Below are positions 48,380-59,399 of a stretch of 64,000 nt of DNA, piece by piece; position 1 is the stretch's first letter, and the number at the start of each line of letters is the position of its first letter. The DNA is taken from positions 1 through 64,000 of the forward strand of contig JAXGGA010006535.1 in NCBI GenBank assembly GCA_038373865.1. Reading direction: 5' to 3'. Below the pieces are notes generated by a model that was not told where the DNA came from, ran no database searches, and saw only the letters and a program-made list of their open reading frames with translations. This DNA is from Uloborus plumipes. Taxonomy: Eukaryota; Arthropoda; Arachnida; Araneae; Uloboridae. Both the position numbers and the translations under genes were made by a program.

Positions 48380-49760
48380 AAACTAGCTGTCGTGGCCGTC
48401 ACGAAACTTTCTTCTATATCTATCTTATGAATTCCGGTTACAAAATAAAATACGTACTCGCCAGAATAATTGGAGACAGCAGCTCCAATTTCCCAATTAT
48501 CGTAATAACCCGGCAAATGCAGAATCAATGAGCGAAATTGGAAATCATTGCAAAAGCCTTGTTTAGATTAATTGCAAACATTTTATTTTTAGTAAAAAGA
48601 AATTGGCAATAGTTAAAAATTTCAAATCATTGAAAGTTTTCAGCTGTTTTGATAATTAAATAGCGTGAAAGCGATTTTTTAATGAATTAATTTTTCGCAT
48701 TGTTGACTAAGCGCAAAAATCACCCCACCCTCCCCCTGGGGCGATTGGCGCCAAAATTTAATCGATGCTTGCTTCCAGAATGAGTTAGTGTTATTCCAAA
48801 TTTCATTCAAATCGCAGCAATATTTCCCGAGATACAGTAGGTGCAATGACAAAATAAGCACTTTTGATTGCTCCACCCCCCTTTGAGATATTGACACACA
48901 AATTGAATCAGCTTTTGTACTCAATAGGGTCTACCTATGAACCTATTTTCGTTTGATTCTGCCGGTTACTTTCTGAGATATAGCAGTCACCCCCACGCAG
49001 AACACGTGCGATTGCTCCACCCCCCTTCGAGATATTGACAAACAAATCAAATCAACACCTGTACTCAGTAGGGTCTACCTATGGACCAATTTTCGTTTGA
49101 TTCCGCCGGTAACTTCCTGAGATATAGCAGTCACCCCCGCGCAGAACACGTGCGATTGCTCCACCCCCCTTCGAGATATTGACAAACAAATTGAATCAGC
49201 TCCTGTACTCAGTAGGGTCTACCTACAAACCAATTTTCGTTTGATTCCGCCGATTACTTCTTGAGATATAGCAATCACCTCCGCGCAGAACACGTGCGAT
49301 TGCTCCACCCCCCTTCAAGATATTGACAAACAAATTGAATCAGCACCTGTACTCAGTAGGGTCTACCTATGGACCAATTTTCGTTTGATTCCGCCTTTTA
49401 CTTCCTGAGATATAGCAATCACCCCCGCGCAGAGCACGTGCGATTGCTCCACCCCCCTTGGAGGAATTCGCTAAACAAAGTCAGGTGCACCAGTTCACAT
49501 GGTGGTACATATGTGCAAAAATTTTTGTTCGATTTCATGCAGTAGTTTTTGCTCTAGCGCGGCCACAAAAACTGGTCACACACATACAGACTCACACACA
49601 GACAGACAGACACACAGACAGACACACAGACAGACATTTTCCAAAAATGGTCGAAATGGACTCAGCGCACCTCAAAACGTGCAAATCCGTCAAAATTCGA
49701 CATTCGAAAATTTTCACGAAACCAATACTTTCTTCTATATATTAGATATAGAAGAAAGTA
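48380..49760 (+). repeat. Satellite-bearing interspersed repeat in intron 3
   Basis: Begins near GTCACGAAACTTTCTTCTAT and ends with a perfect hairpin of 15-bp arms (TACTTTCTTCTATAT / ATATAGAAGAAAGTA, 49726-49760). The middle is a 144-bp tandem array, followed by GCGGCCACAAAAACTGG and a CACAGACAGACA microsatellite (about 49585-49635). Tandem core, microsatellite and terminal hairpin recall Helentron/DINE-type elements, but termini are not diagnostic. Confidence 0.6.
48866..49457 (+). repeat. 144-bp tandem array (four units)
   Basis: GATTGCTCCACCCCCCTT recurs at 48866, 49010, 49154, 49298 and 49442, exactly 144 bp apart. Units share GATATTGACAAACAAAT, AGTAGGGTCTACCTA and GAACACGTGC. An older partial unit precedes at about 48715-48865. 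Confidence 0.92.
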
Positions 49761-49761
49761 A

Positions 49762-50500
49762 CAAGAAGTTCTGTCAAGAACTAAACGAGCCTACTTTCCC
49801 GTACATCGACATCGGCATTAGCATCTGATCAATATTCTCTTGATTATCTGAAACTAAAAATTATGTCAAACATATATTTATAGCACTTAAAGCTGATTTC
49901 TGAAAGCAAAATATACCCCTCTCATCAGATAAAATAGACACGTAAAAAGTAAATAAACGAGTCAATAAAGTTTTGTCGCACCTTTTAAAGAATGTAACTG
50001 TTATAGTTCTTCTGTAGAAAAATTCCACAATCGTTTTCAAAAGAAAAAAAAAATAAATAAATAAAATAAAAGTACAAAGAACTTCAAAACACATTTTATC
50101 AAAGAAAGAAAAAAAAGTCGTTCGTTAATAAAATGTCTTGAATTTCATTTTTAATCCGTTGCCAGTTATTAAATATAAATAAGGAATAAAATGCTCTCGT
50201 GAATGAAAAATTTTTGTTGACAAAAAAAATCGTCTGATAAAAGAAATAATAATAATAAATTAAACAAAACAAATAGATAAATAAACAAAAAATCGTCTGC
50301 CCAGTCAGTCATTTTTTCTGAGCCTGCATTTCCGCCATGTTGGCGGAGTCGGAGTCGGAATCAGAGTCCTCACAGAAGATTATTCAGAAAAGTACTTTAC
50401 AATACATTATTTATCAAAACCATTTTTCTTACAAAGTTTAGTTTTGAAGGAAATCCGCCTTGAAGTTCAGAATCAAACATTCAATTTTAAAATTTCTCCG
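49762..50500. other. Intron 3 AT-rich stretch, no gene seen
   Basis: AT-rich with AATAAATA runs (50045-50070, 50250-50290) and a short GGAGTCGGAGTCGGA tract at about 50345-50360. Confidence 0.4.
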
Positions 50501-51345
50501 TAGGCGCTCATGTTAAAAATTTTTTTCTGAACGGTTTCATCATTGAACGAAAAAATGGTTTCAAATTGAAAAAGTGAAAATATAGGAATGAGCCTCTCCG
50601 AGATCTTTCGAACAAAAAAAAAAGTTTCTTTCAATTCGGACGGTTTCACTTAAAAAGTTATTAGGTGGGGAAAAGGTTGTTTTGAAACGGTTCAATGTTG
50701 AACGAAAAAAAATGTTCAAATTGAAAAATTTAAATACGGTAAATGAAGCATCCTTGCCGAGATCTTTTGAAACAAAAAAAAAAGTTTGTTTTTAAATCGG
50801 ACTGTTCATTCAAAAGTTATTAGGTGTGAGGGCTTGTTTGAAACGGTTTCAATGTTGAACGAAAAAATTGTTTCAAATCGGAAAATTTTTAAAAAACGGG
50901 GATGAAGTATCCTTGCCGAGATCTTTTCGAACAAAAAAAAAGTTTTGTTTTAAATCGGACGGTTCACTCAAAAAGTTATTAGGGGTGAGAGCTTGTTTTG
51001 AACGGTTCAATGTTGAACGAAAAAATTGTTCAAATCGAAAAAGGTAGATACGGGAATGAAAGTATCCTTGAAAAGATCTTTCGAACAAAAAAAAAAGTTT
51101 TGTTTCAAAATCGGACTGTTCATTCAAAAAGTTAGTATCGCGGGGACCGGTTGTTTTGAACGGCTCAAAGTTTGAACCAAAAATTGTTTCAAATCAAAAA
51201 AATCAAATATGGGGAATGAGCTGTACTCGCCGAAAATCTTTCCAACAAAAAAAAAAGTTCGTCCCAAATCGGAATGTTCATTCAAAAGTTATTAGGGGGG
51301 GGACAGACAGACCGACAGACCGACCGACCGACCGACCGACAGGAC
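50500..51345 (+). repeat. ~158-bp tandem array ending in a (GACC)n microsatellite
   Basis: Units marked by AGATCTTTCGAAC-AAAAAAAAA and TTCAAAAAGTTATTAGG begin near 50601, 50760, 50919, 51074 and 51234 (spacing 155-160). The array ends in GACAGACAGACCGACC repeats at 51303-51342. The same architecture as the 144-bp element upstream. Confidence 0.88.
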
Positions 51346-51435
51346 CGACACCACAAAATTCCCCCATCTCAATACCCTACTTTCAAATTTTTAATTTTTC
51401 GATATTTATTTCATTTTTTTGTTTCTTTTTGACTT

Positions 51436-51513
51436 TTTTTTACTTGGCGATATTTTTTTACTTGGCGATATTTTTTGGACTTGGCGATATTTTTTGGACT
51501 TGGCGACATTTTT
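51436..51513 (+). repeat. Short tandem repeat of ACTTGGCGATATTTTTT (4 units)
   Basis: Four head-to-tail units of about 19-20 bp, sharing the TTGGCGA word with the 0.78-kb repeat of intron 1. Confidence 0.85.
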
Positions 51514-52385
51514 TAGATGCATTAAGCCAATTTTAATGCTTTTTTCGTCTCTTTTATTTTTAACGGGAAAGTAGGCTAAAAACAAAAAGGCTGGTGAGAG
51601 ATGAATTCAACATTCGAGTGTCCTGGTATGTTAACGTGCAGGTGCTGGGTCCGACAATCCTGGGAGTCCAAACAACTTATAAAATTTGGCGACAAGTTTT
51701 TTTCAAAAACTGTGTAATCTGAATTTCCCTATAAACTTATAACTCAGAAAAATAAATGATCATGCGTCTAATTTTTTACTGAACTGTTGACTGAGCTGAG
51801 AAGTGCTTCTTTGTGTTAAATTGATTTTGCAGTATTTAAGTGGCAGCTGAGGGGTGCCCACGATCGAAGGCGCACATCTTCAAATGTTACGGATCACCCC
51901 CGAAAACGAGAGTCCCTCAAAATGCAGAAAAGACCCTATAAAACCACAGCAAATAACCGTTCCAAAAGCTTCAATTGCGCAATCTGAGCTACGTCTCTAA
52001 CCCCCTTTGTGCATCTCTGGCAACTATTATACAAGTTTCAATTGCTGAGTTCGCTTTGGTCTTGTTTGAAAAGCGTAATACGCAAAGCTGCCAACTGCTA
52101 CGAAAAATCTTAGTTTTCTTCGTAATGCTTAAAAAAAAAAAAGAAAAACACACACACACACATTTCAACCATTACCGATTATATCCATATTATAATCATT
52201 CAGACATTGCTTTTGTGCTTCATAATCTTCCAAAGTTTTGTTTAAAAATAAACCAAGATAATAACATCACTATTAATGATTGAAAAAAAGAAGAGATTGT
52301 TTTTTTTTATAATAATTGGTTACATTTCCAATTGTAAATTTAAAAGTAAATTTTTCATTGCGTCTGTTATGTCTTATTGAATGTT

Positions 52386-52539
52386 CTATTTGCCCCCTTT
52401 CCACCTCTTTCAAAACTTCTTTCCACCTCGTGCACTGATAGTTCACAAAACGAGGATATCTCTCTTATGAGAGCTGCCAACTTTTGAAAATCTAAATTCG
52501 TAGCCAGAGTTTTGCACGAGGTGGAAAGGGGGCAAACAG
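52386..52539. mobile_element. Small TIR element (CTATTTGCCCCCTTTCCACC)
   Basis: GCCCCCTTTCCACCTC opposes GAGGTGGAAAGGGGGC, and an inner CACCTCGTGCA opposes TGCACGAGGTG. Followed by a small hairpin CAGTCCATT/AATGGACTG at 52560-52577. Confidence 0.6.
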
Positions 52540-52772
52540 AGCATTTAATGGCCCCTGCAGTCCATTTAATGGACTGCGGGGACTTAAGGGCTCTATAGGA
52601 ACTTAGGTGTGGTCGCTGTGACCTCCCAAAAATTTGCTTATAACTTACCACTTTCTTATAACTTGAACAAAAAAAAATTAATTTTTTTTTCACACTTATG
52701 CGAGTAATACAAAAGTAAGTCATACGTCTAAAAAGTCAGGTATGTAAGCTCACCTAGTTGTGATATCCACGT

Positions 52773-53684
52773 CAGTGGCGTAACTAGTCGTTGGTTTCAG
52801 AGGGGATTATATTCAGAGTCGTCACGAGGTTAAAAAAATGGCGGGGGGGGGTAGCAACCCATGTTTTTCACACTTTATATATATATACATATAGTACGAA
52901 CTTGAAGTTCGGACTCCGAAACTCGAAAAACCGGACTACGTTGTAAAGAGTAACAACTTCTAACCCTAGAATTGTGCAGTAGTCTTGAGAAATATTACTG
53001 CAAAAAATATAGAAGGAGGGGGGGTCCGGGGGTTCGCCCCCGGAAATTTTCATAAATCGTATCTCTAAAAACTCCATTCTAGACTATCTTGGTGATGTTA
53101 GAGGAGAGGATGTTCGATCTCTTCCCCAGTCAGTAAAATACGATTGCAGGCCATTTTCAATGATGTGAAAGAAAATGATAGGACCCAGGAATTCTTTCAA
53201 GCGATTTTTTCGAAATTTAAGTTTCAAAAACGCAATGTAGACGAATTTCGATGATAATGGGGGATTTAGAGGGCTATCCCCGGAAATTTTTAACATTTAT
53301 TTCCTAAAAAATAAAAAAAAAAGACGATCAATGGTTCTGGGAAGGGGCCTGCAATGGGTGGAAATGAAGGCTAACACCAGGGACGTCATTTCAAGTTTTT
53401 CCAGGGGGGTGGAGGGTGAAAACACAATACAATTTCACCAGAAAACAACAAAAACCACGCCCACTTATATGTAAATACATTGATTTCTCAAAGTCAGGGG
53501 GGGGGCAATTGACCCCCCCTGCTCCTCCCCCTAAATGACAGGCCTGTCTAACACTATGATATTCACACGAGAATCGTACTTTTTCTTTTTAGGATTTTTT
53601 TTTCTCTCCTCATTTATGCATTTTTTGGACCAACATTTCGGGGGGGGGGTTGTCCCCAAAACACCCCCCGTAGTTACGCCACTG
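52773..53684. mobile_element. hAT element with 8-bp TSD ATCCACGT (hosting a second hAT)
   Basis: CAGTGGCGTAACTA opposes TAGTTACGCCACTG, perfect over 14 bp. Exact ATCCACGT at 52765-52772 and 53685-53692. 912 bp, no transposase. The interior repeats CCCCCGGAAATTTT-like units. A 169-bp hAT is inserted at 53378-53546. Confidence 0.9.
53378..53546. mobile_element. Nested small hAT element, same family as 22902-23076
   Basis: CAGGGACGTCATTTCAAG opposes CTAAATGACAGGCCTG. Flanks GCTAACAC and TCTAACAC match at 7 of 8. Poly-G and poly-C blocks as in the family member at 22.9 kb. Its insertion post-dates the outer element. Confidence 0.82.
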
Positions 53685-53692
53685 ATCCACGT

Positions 53693-54538
53693 GCTTCTTA
53701 GTCGAGATGTCCTCGGATGCAATCCGTCCGTAATGGTCCAAAAATGGTTGCATATATTTTTCTAGTGAATGTATTGCTAAGAAGAACTGCTAATGTACTC
53801 GACTAAAACACTCTTCATAAACAATAAGATACAGTGAAATTACACAACACTTATTCGTAAACACAAAATTTACACACACAAGACAAACATAGGAAAAGTA
53901 TCTCGTTGACTCCAGGTATAGACTGACGCGTTCTCTCCCTCGTCCGTGAGAGGGCGCTTTAAAAGTCAGCAGTATGAGGGTTTGCTTTCATAACAAATGT
54001 CTTTTCTCGTTAGACACACATATGTGTCCAGCTCATATGTTTCCGTATTATGTCCGGTCAAATTCGTGTTTAGTTCAACTAATGAGAAAAATCTCACCTC
54101 CCAAAAATTTAAGTTCGGGACACCCCTGCACTGCCGTTCAGGGAGATCTCCCCGATTGAGCGGCATGGTGCTGATAGCTTCAAGGAAATACTGATGTATA
54201 TTTTTCTGTGGTGAAATTTGAATCAAGTAAAACCGTTTTTGCAAAAAACTGTTTTTTTTTTTTGGTTTGAGTCGACTGCATTGAAAAGGCGAGAGTTTTA
54301 AATTTATGTTGAAAAGTTATGTTTGAAATAGTTTGGAACTTCAGCTGAGTGTTATTTTATATCTCGTGTCCATATAAACGAAACAATAGCCTCGTTTAGT
54401 TCCTGGACAAACTTTTCTTTGCTATAATTTTACGGAACTTTGTAGCTCTTTTTGGTATTTTAGGACAAACTCGACAGTTAAATTTTCTCCAATTACACTG
54501 GGTTAAGTGAAGAAAAATAAATACCTTTGTGCGATTGA
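53693..54538. other. Intron 3 sequence, no gene seen
   Basis: No supported repeat or gene; short chance frames on both strands. Confidence 0.4.
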
Positions 54539-54635
54539 TGTGAAGTTTTAATCCAACGTTAAAGATGCACAAATATACCTGTATGCAGTATACCTGTATA
54601 TTTGTGCATCTTTAACGTTGGATTAAAACTTCACA
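54539..54635. repeat. Perfect 39-bp inverted repeat with 19-nt loop
   Basis: Left arm 54539-54577 (TGTGAAGTTTTAATCCAACG...) is the exact reverse complement of 54597-54635. The loop is CCTGTATGCAGTATACCTG. A transcript of intron 3 would fold into a pre-miRNA-sized hairpin. No second copy seen in the window. Confidence 0.93.
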
Positions 54636-55227
54636 ACTTTACATTGGGTGAATTTTAGCTAAAGCGAGGAATTAATATAAAGAGGAAAACGTTTTCGATA
54701 AGATGTGACGTTAACATTTTTAATTGCTCTTCTGCTCTGTCGTTCATCTTAATTGCTCATGAACGGAGTTATAACCACCACGTCATAGTTAGAAGACGTC
54801 ACTTAGTGAAGTTTTCAGGTCAAGGTGTAATGCTTCCTGTTCCTTAATCCGGTGTTGTGAGGAATCGTGCCTCAATTTCCTGCCCATTCCAGCAAGCGTT
54901 AAATAGTTGTTGATTGCTCCCCCCCCTCCCTCATACGAGATCGTTCACTTTTCAAGTTTATTGATCGCGTTTTTCTCGATTTGCCGACGGAAGACGATGA
55001 TGTGTTCAGACTTCCTTTCCAAGAAAAAAGTCTGGAATGAATGATTAAACTTTCTGAGATAATAAAATAAACGATCTTCACGCACTATTTTCGAGAAGAA
55101 CAGTGCGGTAAAAAATTTTTTGACACATGTAGAACATAAGCTCGAATTATTTTCTCCCAACATTTTTTAAAAGGGTAATGGGAAATCGAATGAATCACGA
55201 ATAAAATCTGGGGGGGGGGGGGGGGGG

Positions 55228-55710
55228 GGACTGTCTATCAGCCTTTGCAACCCTGATTCATCTTCAGTCTTCAAAAGTGAGTTAATAGCAATTGAACAGG
55301 AACTTGAGGCCATTCTCAATGACAATGAATATGGAGATCTCAGGATCCTTTCAGACAATCGTAGCTCTATACAGCACCTCCACAACTGGACTGCAATTGG
55401 TGATAAAACCAGCACTTCTATCCTCCTTAAACTAAAGCTCATCTCCAAGCTTCATGAAGTCTACTTTCAATGGATTCCATCCCATGTAGACATTTTTGGC
55501 AACGACCGGGCGGATGAACTGCCCAAAAAGGGCTGTTGCTCCGACATTCCTTCCTCTTCAGAACTTACCTTTTTAGTACACCAATCTTCTATTATAAATT
55601 CTGAGATTTTGAAGGAGTTCAAGATCCCTCCCTACCATGAGTGGTATACGCTGGCAAAGAGCCTGGCTCTTCATTCGCCCTCAATTGTGACAGATCATCG
55701 AAAACTGTAA
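55228..55710 (+). pseudogene. Non-LTR retrotransposon RNase H domain fragment
   Basis: An uninterrupted frame of about 160 codons without any Met, ending in TAA at 55708-55710. It contains the order of RNase H motifs seen in I/Jockey-type LINE elements: KSELIAIEQELEAIL (Glu motif), ILSDNRSSIQHL (Asp motif) and FQWIPSHVDIFGNDRADEL followed by PKKG (His and final Asp motif). The usual family form is WIPSHVGIxGNExADxLAK. The leading Asp strand and all reverse-transcriptase sequence are missing; a poly-G run (55211-55229) sits at the break. A 5'-truncated, immobile fragment in intron 3, in the same sense as the host gene. The open frame implies it is not very old. Confidence 0.82.
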
Positions 55711-56324
55711 TTCCTAGATTAGCAAGCGGCCACATGAAAAGTCTCTCCTTGAAATTGATCGACTAATTCGTTGTTTTTTCTAAACTATCAATAGTCATCC
55801 CCCTTCTCCAAAATAGTCTTCTGTTTACGCTTGAGGTACTAAGTAACAAAACAAAACTCCTATTTCTCAACGATTGAAATGAAACTACAAGTTTCTTTCT
55901 GACTGTTTCTAAACAGAATACACACATTGAGGGAATTAATTAGAGATACGATTGTTCGTTCATTTCATGTCACAAAAAGAGGGGAAGAAAGTCCCCCCCT
56001 CCCTTTTTTTTCTTAAGATTTCAAAAAAAATTATTTTTGCTGTTTCAAACTTTTTGAGCATAATCTGTTTTTTTTGCGAAATTTTATTGTTTTAAATTTT
56101 ATTATTTTGTTCAAGTTTTTTATACTTCTCACTTCACCATAAAACAACCTTAAAAAAAGTATTCAGACCCCCTGCAATTTGTGCTTTGAAATTTTAATGA
56201 ATAATATTATTTTCATTGAACGGACTGTGTGTTGTTCTGATTTTAAAAGTCGCTCCGAAACGATCTTTCGAAGGAAACCGTGGGGCCAAAAATCGGGGTC
56301 AGCCAGGAAGCCCGGCCACACCAG
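55711..56324. other. Intron 3 AT-rich stretch, no gene seen
   Basis: Downstream of the LINE fragment; may include its 3' tail, but no poly(A) end or duplication could be fixed. Confidence 0.35.
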
Positions 56325-56920
56325 AGGAAGTTCGCATCTGGGGTTATGAGAAATTTTCTATCCACTCTCCAACCTCGGAAGATTACGCCCGAGTATATTA
56401 CTCAAAAGAAAATAAACTTTGCGGTTCTCGTTCTCATTACACTTTGCACACTTCAGGGTCCCCCGTACCTACCACAACTTCGCGGTTTAACCGGGATAGG
56501 ACCCTGAAGAGCGCTCTCTTCTTTTTGAACCAGAACCAAGGGTCGAGCAAACCTTGGCCCAGCACCCCCAGAGGTATCGTTTCACTTGGAAGACTTTGTG
56601 ACCACGACATTTTTAACGTCCCCCAGCCACCATTAATCAAGACGGTGGATCTTTGATCGGCTGGGATCGAACCCGGGTCCCTCCGGTCACGAGTCCGACG
56701 CCTTACCGATCGATCTCATTAGACACTATAAAATAAACTTCATCCTAAGAAGATTACGCTCGAGTATATTACTCAAAAGAAAATCAACTTCGCGGTTTTC
56801 GTTCTCATTAGACACTGCAGAATTAACTTCATCCTAGGAAGATTACGCTCGAGTATATTACTCAAAAGAAAATCAACTTTGCGGTTCTCATTAGATTAGA
56901 CACTGTAGGATAAACTACGA
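56325..56920 (+). repeat. Tandem repeat (about 85-bp units) interrupted by a SINE
   Basis: GATTACGCTCGAGTATATTAC and CTCAAAAGAAAATCAACTT recur at about 56380, 56753 and 56845. Between the first two units a SINE is inserted. Confidence 0.8.
56444..56714 (-). repeat. tRNA-derived SINE, inverted, inserted into a tandem repeat
   Basis: Inverse of the family at 4625 and 25246, with tRNA-like head at 56640-56714 (B box as GATCGAACCC, one base changed). Flanking CTCATTACACT (56433-56443) and CTCATTAGACACT (56715-56727) are a diverged target duplication. More diverged than the two young copies. Confidence 0.8.
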
Positions 56921-57049
56921 TTTGTGGCGCATGCAGTATTACCCCAAATACGTACAGGATTGCAGAGTCGGAAGAAAAATGACCAATAACTCCGGTTCGA
57001 CTTCTATTTTTTTTTTTTTAACGTCCTGCTCCATTAGTTCAAAATCAAT

Positions 57050-57235
57050 CCGACTCCAACTCTCACTCCGAAGCCCTGGCAGAGTTAAATACTTGGAGGA
57101 AAAGTGTCCGACTCCGAATCTTACTCCGAAGCCCTGGCAGAATTAAATACTTGGAGGAAAAGCAGGACGACTCTGACTCATAAAACTTAAGGCTCCTACT
57201 CCTTAACTCCGAAATTAGTCCGACTCCGCAGCCTT
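57050..57235 (+). repeat. Tandem pair (about 70 bp) rich in CCGACTCC
   Basis: ACTCCGAAGCCCTGGCAGA and TTAAATACTTGGAGGAAAAG occur twice, followed by further GACTCCG words. A GGAGTCGGAGTC tract near 50350 is the inverse motif. Confidence 0.75.
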
Positions 57236-58167
57236 TCAGCGTGAACTACAGTAAATAAAGATATACACGAGTAGAAGGGAAGGGGCGGGGGATGTATTTT
57301 ACCTAGACTTTCGTTACAAAGTGGAAATACTACATTTAGAATATAATGTTGTAAGAAAAAGCTTTTTCACTTCCACATTCAAAACTCTGTGAAAGTTTTT
57401 CATCCTTTTTTTTTTTTTTGGTGCTTCATAAGTAGGACTTGTACGCAATACAAATTGAATTTTGCGGAAAGAATCAAAAGTTGTGACAGAAGATATTGTT
57501 TTGCGGAGCAAATAATCGAAACCTGCGCCAAATTTCACGGTCTGGGAAGTACCATTTTGGATGGAACAATGGACAGAAATAAGAAAGGGTTGTTACCCAG
57601 CCTTTGTCTTATGTAAGTTGGAATTCAACTTCGCAGAAACGTTGGACGCTTCCTGGTGAATTCTACGAATTCTGCTTTAAAATATAAATAAAGAATAAAA
57701 AGATGGATGAATTTTACTTGTACTGCAATTCATAGGCGTACGCACGGGGATCACCAGGGGTACCGCGATGTCCCCATCAGCTCAAAAAAAAAAAAAAAAA
57801 AAAAGAAAGAAAGAAAGAAAAGGAAAATAAAAGAAAAAAGGAGGAAAAAAATAAAAATTTCTGAATACCATAATATTTTGCTGTAACGTGCAGATGGTTC
57901 AATGATTAGGAGGTTGTGGCTGACTGGAAATATATAGGTTCTCTCAAAAGGGGATCCAGTTTCTGGTCAATTTCTTCAGCTGCTGCAATTGCTTTGCAGT
58001 TTGGAAAAATGCAGTTTTTTGATATTTTTAGGAAATAATTTTTCAAAATGTTTAGCACCTAATATCTAAAAACGCATTATGTGTGACAAAAAAGTAGTTA
58101 TATTTCAGATAACTACGGCGAAAACCGCATATTGAAATTAGTCTTTGAAAATGTCTATTATGTTTTT

Positions 58168-59316
58168 AACCGACTTCAACAAGGAGGAGGTTATACAATT
58201 CGTCGGAGAATTTTTTTTTTTTTTTTTGTATGTTATAAGATTTCTCGAAGACGCCTGGACCAATTTCAAAAATTATTTTTTTTGTTAGAAAGGGTTTCAT
58301 TTCCGATTGGTTCCATCGTCTCGTGGTCTGGGTTTGATAACGGGAACTTGCAGAAATCGTTAGAAATAGAAATCGGGATCACATTAATCGTAATAATGGC
58401 AATTTTTAATGTAAGGCTTCTCTGGATCAATTCGTTTCTATGGTCTTTTTATCTTCATGTAACGCTGATAACATTGTTTTGAAATATCTACTTATATTAA
58501 AAACTGCGTATTTTTCTATGTTCTGCTTCTTTCTCTTGAACGCCAATGAACTGAAAGTCGAACCAGGTACCGATAGATTGGTAATTTTTCAGGCTCCATT
58601 AGTTTTAATTTGTATAAGTATACGATTTTAATTAACGAAGATATCGATTAATAAGTAGTCAAATTTAAAGTGATTTGTCCTAAATGATTAAATATGAAAT
58701 CCATTGTTACAAAACGTGGTTGATATGAAACAGTAATAATAATGATAATGAGAATTTTAAATGAAGGCTTAACTAAATCAAACATGAAATTCAACTAAAT
58801 TTAAACTTTATTCTGAAGTTTATTTAAAAGATTAATTGTTATTTTTAACTATATTTTGATTATTTTAAGTGCATTTACACTAAAAAGAATGAAATAAAAT
58901 ATTTTTGGGAAAAAATAGAACCGACTTCAGTTGGAAATTGCTCTAAAAAGTAAAAAATAATTTTTTTCTTTGAACACCATCGAAACTACTTATAAACATA
59001 AGTTTTGGCAAAAACAATGTATAAAATCATACGCAACTACAATTCAACTATAAATATAAATTTTAATAGATCCAGGTTCTTTAAGAGCATTCGCATACAT
59101 TTCATTGATTACCACATATTCGTGCTATGGTACAAATATTCTGCTTTAATTTTCAATAGTTTCTCTGAAAAATGTTGGCAAAATATGGTTTCATATCATT
59201 TTACCTATCGTTTTTGCGCCGACTTCAAAACTTATGTTCAAAAGTAGTTTCGATGGTGTTCAAAGAAAAAAATTATTTTTTACTTTTTAGAGCAATTTCC
59301 AACTGAAATCGGTTCT
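58168..59316. mobile_element. AACCGACTTCA-type element with 95-bp inverted arms, ending about 80 bp before exon D
   Basis: Starts AACCGACTTCAACAAGGAGG, a repeat start I recall as common in arthropod genomes. It contains two arms of about 95 bp (58917-59011 and 59222-59316, about 97 percent inverted identity: AGAACCGACTTCAGTTGGAA versus TTCCAACTGAAATCGGTTCT). The arms alone form a 400-bp foldback unit; whether 58168-58916 is the same element is inference. Confidence 0.65.
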
Positions 59317-59399
59317 ATTTTTTTTCCAAAAATATATATATATTTTTTTTTACTGTACCAACGAATTGACTAGTACTAAGTTTTCTCTTTTTCTTCCAG

